Shown here: positions 8,842 to 17,981 of the stretch, piece by piece
How the letters are laid out: every line of letters starts with the position of its first letter
Numbering within the stretch: the first letter of the stretch is position 1
Assembly (NCBI GenBank): GCA_035999765.1
Contig: CP108521.1
Span: 3,534,001 to 3,598,000, forward strand
Source: Streptomyces sp. NBC_01231
GTDB taxonomy: Bacteria; Actinomycetota; Actinomycetes; Streptomycetales; Streptomycetaceae
Length of the DNA stretch: 64,000 nucleotides
Reading direction: 5' to 3'
Made by a program: the position numbers and the translations under genes
The notes under the pieces: model-generated
What the model saw: the letters and a program-made list of their open reading frames with translations, nothing else
The model's database searches: none
Told to the model about the DNA's origin: nothing

Positions 8842-9779
8842 AGGGCGGCTCCTACGAGATCGAGTCCGGTGGTCAGCAACTTCTTGAGCTCGGCCAGGTC
8901 GGCGTCCGAGGGATCGGTGAGCGGGGCGCGCACGGGTCCCACCGGGCAGCCGCGCAGTCGGGCCGCCGCCTTCACGAGGGAGACGGCGTATCCGGGCACC
9001 CGGTCGCGGAGTTCGACGAGCGGGACGTAGAACGCGCGCAGCAGCTTGTCGACCGTGCCGTCGTCGCCGTCGCGCAGGGCGGTGAAGAAGGCGTTCGCGA
9101 TCTCGGGGGCGAAGGCGTGGACCGCGGAGGAGTAGGCGGGGACGCCGACCGTGGCGTAGGCGCGGGCCTGGATCTCGGCGGTGGCGGCACCGTTGAAGAA
9201 CAGGAACCCCTCGGGGGCCGCGAGCGTGAGGCGTTGCAGCCGGTCGAGGTCGCTGTGGCCGTCCTTGAGGCCGATGACTCCGGGGATCTCGGAAACCCGG
9301 CGGAACGCCTCGACTCCGAAGGCGACCTGCCCCCGCTGGTAGGCGATGAGCGGCAGCCGGGTGCGGGCCGCGATCTGCTCCAGCTGGGCGACCAGGCCGT
9401 CCTGCGGGGCGGCGACCAGGTAGTGCGGCAGGACGAGGAGGGCGTCCGCCCCGGCCTCCTCGGCGATGCGGGCGAAGCGGGCGGCCTGTGCCCAGCCGTA
9501 GCCGATCCCGGCGACGACGGGCACCCGGCCGCCGGCCTCCTCGACCGCGATGGTCACGACCTGGCGGTACTGGTCCTCGTCCAGGGAGAAGAACTCGCCG
9601 GTGCCGCAGGCGGGGAAGACGGCGCCGGGGGTGGTGGCGATCCGGTCGGCGACATGTGCGCGGAAGCCGTCCGGGTCGAGGGAGCCGTCGGCGTGGAAGC
9701 TGGTCAGCGGGAACGACAGGACGCCGTTCGCCATGCCCTCCCGCAGTCGCCGGGTCACGGCGTCCGTCTCGGGATTCAC
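8838..9779 (-). CDS. 5-dehydro-4-deoxyglucarate dehydratase (DapA superfamily)
   Basis: 313 residues, class I aldolase fold of the DHDPS/NAL superfamily. The Schiff-base lysine is in GVIGLKDG, the N-terminal segment (SFPLTSFHADGSLD) and YQRG tyrosine motif match KDG/KDGDH enzymes, and the GTGEFFSL motif replaces the GTTGE of DapA. It would convert 5-dehydro-4-deoxyglucarate to 2,5-dioxopentanoate with loss of CO2 and water. It is first in a two-gene operon with glucarate dehydratase, which supports the substrate assignment. The start is a GTG with GGGGAG upstream. Confidence 0.88.
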   Translation of the reverse strand: MNPETDAVTRRLREGMANGVLSFPLTSFHADGSLDPDGFRAHVADRIATTPGAVFPACGTGEFFSLDEDQYRQVVTIAVEEAGGRVPVVAGIGYGWAQAARFARIAEEAGADALLVLPHYLVAAPQDGLVAQLEQIAARTRLPLIAYQRGQVAFGVEAFRRVSEIPGVIGLKDGHSDLDRLQRLTLAAPEGFLFFNGAATAEIQARAYATVGVPAYSSAVHAFAPEIANAFFTALRDGDDGTVDKLLRAFYVPLVELRDRVPGYAVSLVKAAARLRGCPVGPVRAPLTDPSDADLAELKKLLTTGLDLVGAAL

Positions 9780-9797
9780 CCTGATTCATCTCCCCAT

Positions 9798-9812
9798 GTA
9801 GACGTCATCTAC
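9798..9812. promoter_or_regulatory. Inverted repeat, possible IclR operator
   Basis: GTAGA-N5-TCTAC lies in the 105-base space between the divergent glucarate operon and the IclR gene. Its place, symmetry and length fit an operator of the IclR family. There is no direct proof. Confidence 0.5.
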
Positions 9813-9884
9813 GTATGAAGATGAAGGTTAGATACGCGAACGAAAATCGTCAATGGCCCGGTCACTCCCGCTTACGATCGACAC

Positions 9885-10667
9885 ATGTCAGAGACAGCCG
9901 GCGTCCGTGAAGTGAAGTCGGCCGCGCGCACGGTCGAACTGCTCGAACTGCTCGCCGCCCGCGGTGACCGGCCGGCGCGCCTTCAGGAGCTCGCGGACGC
10001 GCTGGAGGTGCCCCGCAGCTCGATGTACGCGCTGCTCCAGACCCTGATATCGCGCGGCTGGGTGCGCACGGACGTCACCGGCTCCCTCTACGGCATCGGC
10101 ATCCACGCCCTGCTCACCGGCACCAGCTACCTCGACTCCGACCCGCGCGTGCGGGTCGCGCGGCCGTATCTCGACGAGGCGTCCCAGGCGCTGGGCGAGA
10201 CGATCCACCTGGGGCGGCTCGACGGGCGGGGCGTGGCCTATCTGGCGACGCGCGAGTCGCACGAGTACCTGCGGACCATCAGCCGGGTCGGGCGCCGGCT
10301 GCCGGCCCACGCGGGCGCGCTGGGCAAGGCGCTGCTGGCCGAGCGGGACGACACCGAGCTGCCCGAGGGTCCCTACGAGGCGCTCACCCCGAACTCGCAC
10401 ACCGACCGGGCGTCCCTGCTGGCGGACCTCGCCGCCGTGCGGTCCCGGGGTTACTCCGTGGACCGGGAGGAGGGCGTCCTCGGCATCGTCGGCTTCGGCT
10501 TCGCCCTGCGGTACGAGTCCCCCGCCCAGGACGCCGTCAGCTGCTCGGTGCCGGTGGCCCGGCTGACGCCGGAGCACGAGGCGCGGATCGTCGCGGTGAT
10601 GCGGGAGATCAGGGCCAGGATCGAGGCGACGGCACCGGGCGCGGGGGGCGCTCCGCGCTGGCGGTAG
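9885..10667 (+). CDS. IclR-family transcriptional regulator
   Basis: 260 residues. A winged helix-turn-helix occupies about residues 10-70 (LQELADALEVPRSSMYALLQTL) and an IclR effector-binding domain about 85-250 (LGETIHLGRLDGRGVAYL; HAGALGKALLAE). It is divergent from the glucarate dehydratase operon with a shared 105-base promoter region holding an inverted repeat. It probably represses or activates that operon in response to glucarate or a breakdown product; this is inferred from position. Confidence 0.9.
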   Translation: MSETAGVREVKSAARTVELLELLAARGDRPARLQELADALEVPRSSMYALLQTLISRGWVRTDVTGSLYGIGIHALLTGTSYLDSDPRVRVARPYLDEASQALGETIHLGRLDGRGVAYLATRESHEYLRTISRVGRRLPAHAGALGKALLAERDDTELPEGPYEALTPNSHTDRASLLADLAAVRSRGYSVDREEGVLGIVGFGFALRYESPAQDAVSCSVPVARLTPEHEARIVAVMREIRARIEATAPGAGGAPRWR

Positions 10668-10875
10668 CCGCGGGATCCCACCCTCGACCACCTGGAAAAA
10701 GGCGCTCTTTTACCCGACCCCACACGCCCCAAACACAACGTGCGCCACATCACACCCCCCGCGTTTCTTCTCCCCACCGCGTGCTTGATACAAATTGCCC
10801 GCGCGTTCCTGTCCGTCGACGGCCTGCGCCCAACCCCCTTCTGAGCCGCTTCTTTCGCATGCCCTGGGAACGCCC

Positions 10876-12207
10876 GTGTTCGCCCGCACCACCACGCCCT
10901 GGCCCCTCGTCGCCCTTTTCACGGCCGGGTACCTCGCCCCCTATCTCCTCCCCACCACCGTCGGCAGGCTGGACTCGGGACTTCCCCTGTCCGCCACGCA
11001 GGCAGGTGCCATCGGCAGTGCCCTGCTGCTGAGTTCGGCCTCGGCGGGCTTTGCGCTCGCCTCCCGCGTCGAGCGGATCGGCGCCCGGGCCCTGGCCCGC
11101 GTCGGGCTCACGCTGGCCGTCCTCGGCTACGGCACCGCCGCCCTCACCTCGTCCGTCCCCGCGGTCATCGCCGGCGCCGTGCTGGGCGGCCTCGGATCCG
11201 GTACGGCCACCACGGTCGCCGCCACCGGAATCGCCGCCCAGCCGGACCCGCACCGCATCACCACCCTGGGCCTGCTGAGCGTCTCCGCTCTCGCGGGCGT
11301 GGTCTACCTGACGGTGCCGCACCTCGGCCCCGGGCACGGCCAACCGCCGGCCGCGATCGCCCTCACCGCGCTCGCGGTCTGGCCCGTGACCGGACGCCTC
11401 CCGGAACGTACGGCCACGACCCACCAGGTCCGCCGCACGCGGGACCCGCTGCCCCATCTCCCCGCCGGGCTGGTCCTGGCCGCCGCGCTGCTCCTGTGGT
11501 CCCTCGCGCAGAACTCCCTGTGGGGCGTCAGCGGCCGCATCGGTCTCACCCAGGCCCACCTCTCCGAGGCCACCGTCGGTGCCGTCTTCGCCATGGCACT
11601 GGGCGCGGGGCTCCTGGGAGTCCTGGGCGCGGGCGCCCTCGGTCCGCGACTCGGCCGGGCCCTGCCCGTCGGCGCGGGGACCGCCCTCATCGCGGGCTGT
11701 ATCGCCCTCAGCGCCTCCGCCACCGATCTGACCGGCTTCGCGACCGGCGAGATCGCCTGGAACACCCTCTACCCGATCGTCCTGTCGTACGTTCTCGGCC
11801 TGGCCGCCTCCCTCGACCCGCGCGGGCGTTGGGCGGTGCTGGTGGGTTCCGCGTCCTCGCTCGGCACCGCGGCGGGCCCGCTGACCGGCAGCCTGCTGTC
11901 CGCGCAGGCCGGCTTCCCGGCGATGGGCGTGATCCTCGCTCTCGGGCTGCTCGTCATCACCCTGCCAATGACCGCCGTGGCCCTGCACACCACCGGGCGC
12001 CCGCTGCTGTCCCGTGCGGTGCGCCTGCGGGGCGGCACGGCGTCCGTCGTGGTCGCCGCGTCGACCGGCACCCCGGCGGACGCGCTGCCCCAGGTCGTTC
12101 CCGAACAGCCGGTCGTGGAGATCCCGATCGACGCCCCGGCCGTCCCCGCCCGGCAGGCCTACGACACGGCGGGCCCCCGGCAGGCGTCGGGCACCCCCGG
12201 AGCCTGA
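10876..12207 (+). CDS. MFS transporter, 12-helix type
   Basis: About 443 residues from the GTG at 10876 (VFARTTTPWPLVALF), chosen because the first helix follows directly; an in-frame TTG at 10795 would add 27 unlikely residues. Alternating hydrophobic segments fit roughly 12 membrane helices, and a basic loop is seen between halves. There is a C-terminal cytoplasmic tail of about 60 residues rich in Pro/Val. The substrate is unknown. It is not obviously in an operon with its neighbours; upstream is an A/T-richer promoter stretch (10690-10800). Confidence 0.8.
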   Translation: MFARTTTPWPLVALFTAGYLAPYLLPTTVGRLDSGLPLSATQAGAIGSALLLSSASAGFALASRVERIGARALARVGLTLAVLGYGTAALTSSVPAVIAGAVLGGLGSGTATTVAATGIAAQPDPHRITTLGLLSVSALAGVVYLTVPHLGPGHGQPPAAIALTALAVWPVTGRLPERTATTHQVRRTRDPLPHLPAGLVLAAALLLWSLAQNSLWGVSGRIGLTQAHLSEATVGAVFAMALGAGLLGVLGAGALGPRLGRALPVGAGTALIAGCIALSASATDLTGFATGEIAWNTLYPIVLSYVLGLAASLDPRGRWAVLVGSASSLGTAAGPLTGSLLSAQAGFPAMGVILALGLLVITLPMTAVALHTTGRPLLSRAVRLRGGTASVVVAASTGTPADALPQVVPEQPVVEIPIDAPAVPARQAYDTAGPRQASGTPGA

Positions 12208-12243
12208 CCCCACCGCGCCCACCGGACCGGCCCCCGGCGGCGG

Positions 12244-13236
12244 TTACGAGAACTCGTACGCCTCCACCTCGGCGAGGTAGCGCGCCCGCCGCTCCTCGTC
12301 GTGCTCCAGGAAGGACGCGACGAAGGAGTTGCGGGCCAGCTCCCGCAGCCGGTCCTCGCCCAGGCCCAGCGCCTGGCGTACGGCGTCGAAGTTGTCGCCG
12401 GCGTAACCGCCGAAGTAGGCCGGGTCGTCGGAGTTGACCGTGCACAGCAGCCCGGCCTCCAGCATCGCGGGCAGCGGGTGCTCGGCGAGGACGTCCACGG
12501 TTCGCAGCCGGACGTTGGACAGCGGACACAGCGTCAGCGGTACCCGGTCCCGGACCAGACGGGCGACCAGCGCCTCGTCCTCCATGCACCGCAGCCCGTG
12601 GTCGATCCGTTCCACGCCGAGCACGTCCAGGGCCTCGGTGATGTACTCCGGCGGCCCCTCCTCACCGGCGTGCGCCACCCGGCGGAGGCCGAGGGCGGCG
12701 GCGGCCTCGTACACCTCGCGGAACTTGACCGGCGGATGCCCGACCTCGGCCGAGTCGAGCCCGATGCCGACGATCCGGTCGAGGTGGGGCTTCGCGGCCT
12801 CCAGCGTCTCGAGCGCCGACTCGGCGGACTCGTCCCGCAGGAAACACATGATCAACTGCGTGGACACGCCGTGGTTGGCCTCACTGCTGCCCAGCGCCCG
12901 CCACAGCCCCTCGACGACCGTCCCCATGCCGACGCCCCGCGCGAGATGCGCCTGCGGGTCGAAGAAGATCTCCGCGTGCCGTACGCCCTGAGCGGCGGCC
13001 CGGGCGAGATAGGCGTTGGCGAGGTCCTCGAAGTCCCGCTCGGTGCGCAGGACGGCCATGAGCTCGTAGTACAGGTTCAGGAAGGACTGGAGGTCCTCGA
13101 ACTGGTACGCCTTGCGCAGCGCGGCCGTGTCGGCGTACGGCAGCTCGACGCCGTTGCGGGCGGCCAGCTCGAACGCCAGCTCCGGCTCCAGGGTGCCTTC
13201 GATATGGAGGTGCAGTTCTGCTTTGGGGAGGGACAT
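12244..13236 (-). CDS. Adenosine/adenine deaminase
   Basis: 330 residues. The amidohydrolase metal motif HLHIEGTLEPE is near residue 8, AHAGEEG near 195, the catalytic His in RIDHGLR near 220, and the SDDPAYFGG aspartates near 280. HIEGTLEPEL together with EIFFDPQAHLARGV is the pattern more typical of adenine deaminase (fungal Aah1 and its bacterial relatives) than of classical adenosine deaminase (whose motif is HLDG). The reaction is hydrolytic deamination of adenine or adenosine in purine salvage. The base-versus-nucleoside choice is inferred. Confidence 0.85.
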   Translation of the reverse strand: MSLPKAELHLHIEGTLEPELAFELAARNGVELPYADTAALRKAYQFEDLQSFLNLYYELMAVLRTERDFEDLANAYLARAAAQGVRHAEIFFDPQAHLARGVGMGTVVEGLWRALGSSEANHGVSTQLIMCFLRDESAESALETLEAAKPHLDRIVGIGLDSAEVGHPPVKFREVYEAAAALGLRRVAHAGEEGPPEYITEALDVLGVERIDHGLRCMEDEALVARLVRDRVPLTLCPLSNVRLRTVDVLAEHPLPAMLEAGLLCTVNSDDPAYFGGYAGDNFDAVRQALGLGEDRLRELARNSFVASFLEHDEERRARYLAEVEAYEFS

Positions 13237-13256
13237 CGAAGCATCGTACGGCTGCT

Positions 13257-14162
13257 CTATCGCCGTTTCGGAACCGGGACGCGCAGGAGATCGTGGGCGA
13301 CGGTCAGCTCACCCTCGAAGCCGGCGGCCCGGGCCTGTCGTTCGAAATCGTCGGGTTCCGCGTACCGCTGGCTGAAGTGCGTGAGCACGAGATGCCGTAC
13401 CCCGGCGTCCCGCGCGACGCGAGCCGCCTGGCCCGCCGTCAGATGACCGTGGTCGACGGCCAGTCGCTCGTCCTCGTCGAGGAAGGTCGACTCGATGACG
13501 AGCAGGTCGCAGCCCTCGGCCAGCGCGTGGACGCCGTCGCACAGCCGGGTGTCCATGACGAAGGCGAACCGCTGTCCGCGCCGCGTCTCGCTGACGTCGT
13601 CGAGGCTGACGCCGTCGAGGACGCCGTCCCGTTGCAGGCGGCCGACGTCCGGGCCCTTGATGCCGTGCGCGGTGAGCCGGTCGGGCAGCATGCGGCGGCC
13701 GTCGGGCTCGACGAGGCGGTAGCCGTACGACTCGACGGGGTGGGAGAGCTTGCGGGCCTCAAGGGTGTAGCCGCCCGGCGTCGCGATCACCCCGTCGGCC
13801 GCGACCGGCGCCTCGACGATCTCGACCGTCTCGCGGTAGGCGGTGGCGTACCGCAGCCGGTCGAAGAACCGTTGCCCGGAGCGCGGGTAGTGGGCGGTGA
13901 CCTCGTGCGGGACCTTGTCGAGGTTGATCCGCTGGATGACCCCGGCGAGGCCCAGCGAGTGGTCGCCGTGGAAGTGCGTGACGCAGATCCGGTTCAGGTC
14001 GTGCGCGGCGACCCCGGCGCGCAGCATCTGGCGCTGGGTGCCCTCGCCGGGGTCGAAGAGGATGCCCTCGCCGTCCCAGCGCAGCAGGTAGCCGTTGTGG
14101 TTGCGGTGCCGGGTCGGGACCTGGCTGGCGGTACCGAGGACGACCAACTCACGTACGGACAC
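13257..14162 (-). CDS. rnz: Ribonuclease Z
   Basis: 301 residues, full length for the short form of RNase Z. The metallo-beta-lactamase motif [11 protein letters not shown] is near residue 63, with the later metal ligands in FVMDTR and [11 protein letters not shown]. It removes 3' trailers from tRNA precursors. The gene is followed after 20 bases by the deaminase and preceded by the HIT gene (6-base gap), so hit-rnz are likely co-transcribed. Confidence 0.92.
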   Translation of the reverse strand: MSVRELVVLGTASQVPTRHRNHNGYLLRWDGEGILFDPGEGTQRQMLRAGVAAHDLNRICVTHFHGDHSLGLAGVIQRINLDKVPHEVTAHYPRSGQRFFDRLRYATAYRETVEIVEAPVAADGVIATPGGYTLEARKLSHPVESYGYRLVEPDGRRMLPDRLTAHGIKGPDVGRLQRDGVLDGVSLDDVSETRRGQRFAFVMDTRLCDGVHALAEGCDLLVIESTFLDEDERLAVDHGHLTAGQAARVARDAGVRHLVLTHFSQRYAEPDDFERQARAAGFEGELTVAHDLLRVPVPKRR

Positions 14163-14168
14163 GACGAC

Positions 14169-14522
14169 TTACCCGGGGGGCCACTGCATGCCGCGACCGC
14201 CGATGATGTGCGCGTGGGCGTGCCAGACGGTCTGGCCGGCGCCGCTGCCGGTGTTGAAGACGATGCGGTAGCTGTCCAGCTTCTCGTCGTCGGCGACGGC
14301 CTTGGTCTCGCGCAGCACGTCGGCGGCGAGTTCCGGGGCCTCGGTGGCGAGCGCGGCGGCGTCCACGTGGTGGGCCTTGGGGATCACCAGGACGTGGGTG
14401 GGCGCCTGGGGGTTGATGTCCCGGAACGCGACGGTCGTGTCGGTCTCGCGGACGATCGTCGCCGGGATCTGACCCGCGACGATCTTGCAGAACAGGCAGT
14501 CGTCCTGCGGTTCCCCTGCCAT
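14169..14522 (-). CDS. HIT-family nucleotide-binding protein (HinT-like)
   Basis: 117 residues from the ATG at 14522, chosen for the strong GGAGG 6-7 bases upstream. The start CLFCKIVAGQIP and the histidine triad HAHAHIIGG (near 103-111) are diagnostic of the HinT branch of HIT proteins, which hydrolyse AMP-linked phosphoramidates. It is the first gene of a short operon with rnz. Confidence 0.93.
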   Translation of the reverse strand: MAGEPQDDCLFCKIVAGQIPATIVRETDTTVAFRDINPQAPTHVLVIPKAHHVDAAALATEAPELAADVLRETKAVADDEKLDSYRIVFNTGSGAGQTVWHAHAHIIGGRGMQWPPG

Positions 14523-14578
14523 GGTCCCTCCGGGGGTTGAGCGGATGATCTCGTGCGGGCATCGTATCGTCGCCGGGT

Positions 14579-14644
14579 GCGGGTGATCGGTGGCTGGTCG
14601 CGCCCACGCGGCGGAGCCGCACATCGATACAGCCCCGCGCCCCT
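14579..14644 (-). repeat. 66-bp interspersed repeat, copy 1
   Basis: Read on the minus strand, this intergenic 66-mer begins AGGGGCGCGGGGCTGTATCG and differs at only 7 positions from the plus-strand stretch 33379-33444. Both lie just beyond gene ends. It contains several G+C-rich short palindromes (for example GCGGCTCCGCCGC). It ends exactly at the stop codon of the downstream tricorn-type protease gene. Confidence 0.8.
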
Positions 14645-17600
14645 CAGGTGGGCAATACTGGCGGTGTTTTTGCGGGGCTGTCGTCCAGGGCCTCCAGCGC
14701 CAGACGTACCGCCTCGTCGAGTTGTACGTCCCGTCCCGCCGCGTAGTCCTGCGGGCGCTGTACGACCTCGACGTCCGGGTCGACGCCGTGGTTCTCGACG
14801 CCCCACTCGTAGTTCTCCAGCCAGAACGCGTACTTCGGCTGGGTGATCAGCGTGCCGTCGACCAGCCGGTACCTGCTGTCGATCCCGATCACGCCGCCCC
14901 AGGTGCGGGTGCCGACCACCGGCCCGATCCCCAGCGCCTTGATCGCCGCGTTGACGATGTCCCCGTCGGAGCCGGAGAACTCGTTGGCGACGGCGACGAC
15001 CGGCCCGCGGGGCGCGTCCTGCGGATAGCTGTACGGCCGCATCCCGCGCGGCACCGCCCAGCCGACGATCCGCCTGGCCAGTTTCTCGACGACGAGCTGG
15101 GAGGTGTGCCCGCCCCGGTTGTCACGGACGTCGACGACCAGGCCCTCACGGGCGACCTCGACCCGCAGGTCGCGGTGGATCTGCGCCCAGCCGGGCGCCT
15201 GCATGTCGGGGACGTGCAGATACCCGAGGCGGCCACCGGACTTCTCGTGCACGTACGCCCGCCGGTCCGCGACCCATGCCTGGTACCGCAGGGGATCCTC
15301 GTCGGCGAGCGGGACGACGACCGCGTGCCGTACCTCGCCGCCACCGGACGGCGAGATGGTCAACTCGACCGGCTTGCCCGCCGTACCGACGAGGAGCGGG
15401 CCGGGCCCGGTCACCGGGTCCACCGGCACTCCGCCCACCGCGACGATCGCGTCCCCGGCGCGCACCGCGACGCCGGGCGCGGCGAGCGGGGAGCGGGCGT
15501 CGGGATCGGAGGTCTCGGTCGGCAGGATGTGGTCGATGCGCCACTGCGCCGATCCCTGTGGGCCGTCGTCGTGGCGGGAGATGTCCGCGCCGAGGAGTCC
15601 TTGGCGGGGGCCGCCGCCGTAACCGCCGCGCGGCATGACGTAGGCGTGCGAGGTGCCGAGCTCGCCCTGGACCTCCCAGAGCAGGTCGACGAGGTCGTCA
15701 TGGGTGGCGACCCGGTCCAGGACGGGGCGGTAGCGGTCCAGGACGCCGGTCCAGTCGACGCCGCTCATGTCCGCGCGCCAGAAGTGGTCCCGCATGACGC
15801 GGCCGGTCTCGTCGTACATCTGCCGCCACTCGGCGGACGGGTCGACGAGTTGCCGGATCCGGGTGAGGTCGACGGTGATGTTGGTGTCACTGTCGTCGTC
15901 GTTGGAGGCGCGCCGGTCACTGGGGACGACCTTCAGCCGCCCGTCGGTCCACAGCAGGACCCGCTTGCCGTCGCCGCTGACCGCGAAATGGTCGACGTCG
16001 ACGGCGAGATGCTCGATGCGCTGCTGCGCGAGGTCGTAGCGCTCCAGCTCGGTGTGCGGGTCCGGGTCGTCGGGGGTCGCCCGGGAGGAGCCGAGCACTC
16101 CGCGCACCGGGTGCCGCAGCCACAGCACCCCGTCCTTCGCGGCCCGCAGGTGGGAGTAGCGGGCCGCCTCGACGGGGAACGGCACGATCCGGTCGGCGAG
16201 GCCCTCCAGGTCGATCCGGGTGGCCGGGGTGCCCTCGCTGTCCGGGGTCTCGTCCTTGTCCGGTGCCTCGAAGGGACGGCCGTGCCGCTGCGGGCCGAAC
16301 GGCGAGGGCGTGGTCGCGGCCAGGGTGATCAGGTGCGGGCGGTCGCCGACCACGAAGGCGAGGTCGAAGACGTGCTCGTCGTAGACCGGGTCGAAGGAGC
16401 GGTTGGACAGGAAGGCGAGGTGTCGACCGTCGAGGGTGAAGGCCGGGGAGTAGTCCTGGAAGCGCAGCGGGGTCGCCTCGGTGACCGACAGGTCGGTGGT
16501 GTTGGCGAGTCGCAGTTGGCGCAGCGGGCGCGGGCCGGGGTGCGACCAGGCGAGCCAGGTGGAGTCGGGCGAGAAGGCCAGGCCGGAGACGTCCCCGTCC
16601 TCGCTGCGGTCGACCTCGCGGACCTCGCCGGTCTCCCGCTCGACGAGCAGCACGCGCCCGTCGTGCGCGGCGACGGCGGCCCGGCTGCCGTCGGGCGCCA
16701 TCGCCAGCCCGAGGACGCGGCCGAGCTGTCCGGCGGCGAGGCGGCGCGGGGTGGAGCCGGGGGCCAGACCGGTGGCGGGCGCGAACTCCAGGGCGTCGTC
16801 GCCCTCCGCGTCCGTCACCCACACCACCCATTCCTCGCCGTCCGCGCGGAAGGTGCGCGGCAGCCGGGCCCGTACGCCGGGCTCGGCGGCGAGCGCGCGG
16901 GTGGGGCCGGAGCGGTGGGTGACCCAGTGCACGGCACCGCGGACGCCGATCGCGCTGCCGCGGGCGGTGTGGTCGGGGGCGCCGGAGCCGAACCAGCGGG
17001 CGGCGTTCACCGGGAAGGGCTGCCGGTCGACGCGTTGTCCGCCGAGACGGATGTCGAGCCGGCGTGGGTCGGCGCCGTCCAGGTCGTCGAGGATCCACAG
17101 TTCACCGGCACTGGCGTACACGACCCGGGTGCCGTCGCCGGCCGCGTGCCGGGCGTAGTAGCCTCCCCCACTCTCGGCTTCGCTCGAGCGGGAGGTGTCC
17201 CCATGGGGGGTGTGACGCCTCAGGTCGGAGCCGTCGGGGAGGGAGGAGTACAGCGCTCCGACGCCTTCGTGGTCGGAGAGGAACGCGATCCGGTCCCCCG
17301 CCCACACCGGGTACTCGAGGTTCCCGTCCAGCTCTTCGTGCAGCCGTACGAACTCTCCGTCGCCCTCCCGGTCGATCCACAGCTTGCCCGCCGTGCCGCC
17401 CCGGTAGCGCTTCCACCAGGCCGCCTCGCGTCCCACGGACGTGCACAGCACGACGGGGCCCGAGCCGCTGTGGGCGACGTCGCCGACGAGGCCGTACGGC
17501 AGTCGGGTGGCCGGTCCGCCGTCGAGCGGGACGGCGTGCGCCCACTTGCGGCGCAGGTTCGCCTGGCCGTGTGTGGTGATCGCGAGGACCTGGCCGTCGG

Positions 17601-17907
17601 GGGTCCAGCCGCGTACCTGGGTCTGCCAACTGCCCCAGTGGGTGAGGCGCTTGGCGGGGCCGCCGTCGGCCGGGGCGATGTGCACCTCGGGAGCGCCGTC
17701 GCGGGTGCTGGTCCAGGCGACGGTCGTGCCGTCGGGGGAGATCCGAGGGTGGGCCACCGGCACGTTGTCGGCGCTCACCCGCCAGGCGCGGCCACCGTCG
17801 AGCGGGGCGAGCCACACGTCGTCCTCGGCGGTGAAGGCGACCAACTCGCCGTGCAGATGCGGAAACCGGAAGTACGCGGGAGAGGGCGACGTCGCTGGCT
17901 GTGTCAC
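14644..17907 (-). CDS. Tricorn-type protease, S41 family
   Basis: 1087 residues, the length of tricorn protease homologues. The N-terminal 650 residues are beta-propeller repeats (TolB/WD40-like, e.g. HPRISPDGTTVAWTS). Then come a helical C1 region, a PDZ domain (about 780-850) and a C-terminal S41 serine peptidase domain with the nucleophile in NEFSGSDGD and downstream GGVIG. It is a cytoplasmic peptide-processing protease. Near residue 235 a short stretch (GDTSRSSEAESGGG) is encoded by a palindromic element also present in the kinase gene at 31.9 kb, so it is probably an insertion in a propeller loop. Confidence 0.92.
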   Translation of the reverse strand: MTQPATSPSPAYFRFPHLHGELVAFTAEDDVWLAPLDGGRAWRVSADNVPVAHPRISPDGTTVAWTSTRDGAPEVHIAPADGGPAKRLTHWGSWQTQVRGWTPDGQVLAITTHGQANLRRKWAHAVPLDGGPATRLPYGLVGDVAHSGSGPVVLCTSVGREAAWWKRYRGGTAGKLWIDREGDGEFVRLHEELDGNLEYPVWAGDRIAFLSDHEGVGALYSSLPDGSDLRRHTPHGDTSRSSEAESGGGYYARHAAGDGTRVVYASAGELWILDDLDGADPRRLDIRLGGQRVDRQPFPVNAARWFGSGAPDHTARGSAIGVRGAVHWVTHRSGPTRALAAEPGVRARLPRTFRADGEEWVVWVTDAEGDDALEFAPATGLAPGSTPRRLAAGQLGRVLGLAMAPDGSRAAVAAHDGRVLLVERETGEVREVDRSEDGDVSGLAFSPDSTWLAWSHPGPRPLRQLRLANTTDLSVTEATPLRFQDYSPAFTLDGRHLAFLSNRSFDPVYDEHVFDLAFVVGDRPHLITLAATTPSPFGPQRHGRPFEAPDKDETPDSEGTPATRIDLEGLADRIVPFPVEAARYSHLRAAKDGVLWLRHPVRGVLGSSRATPDDPDPHTELERYDLAQQRIEHLAVDVDHFAVSGDGKRVLLWTDGRLKVVPSDRRASNDDDSDTNITVDLTRIRQLVDPSAEWRQMYDETGRVMRDHFWRADMSGVDWTGVLDRYRPVLDRVATHDDLVDLLWEVQGELGTSHAYVMPRGGYGGGPRQGLLGADISRHDDGPQGSAQWRIDHILPTETSDPDARSPLAAPGVAVRAGDAIVAVGGVPVDPVTGPGPLLVGTAGKPVELTISPSGGGEVRHAVVVPLADEDPLRYQAWVADRRAYVHEKSGGRLGYLHVPDMQAPGWAQIHRDLRVEVAREGLVVDVRDNRGGHTSQLVVEKLARRIVGWAVPRGMRPYSYPQDAPRGPVVAVANEFSGSDGDIVNAAIKALGIGPVVGTRTWGGVIGIDSRYRLVDGTLITQPKYAFWLENYEWGVENHGVDPDVEVVQRPQDYAAGRDVQLDEAVRLALEALDDSPAKTPPVLPT
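17162..17208. repeat. Palindromic intragenic element, copy 1 (inside the tricorn-type gene)
   Basis: The stretch around CTCCCCCACTCTCGGCTTCG followed by CTCGAGCGGG and CCCCATG matches, with few changes, the reverse complement of the element inside the kinase gene at 31868-31944. It keeps the reading frame and encodes the SRSSEAESGG peptide. Confidence 0.75.
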
Positions 17908-17981
17908 CCGGTCACCCTATGCACGCACGTCGCCCGAGAACAGGGGTTCCGATCACTTGACCAACCACCGCCACCGGAAGA

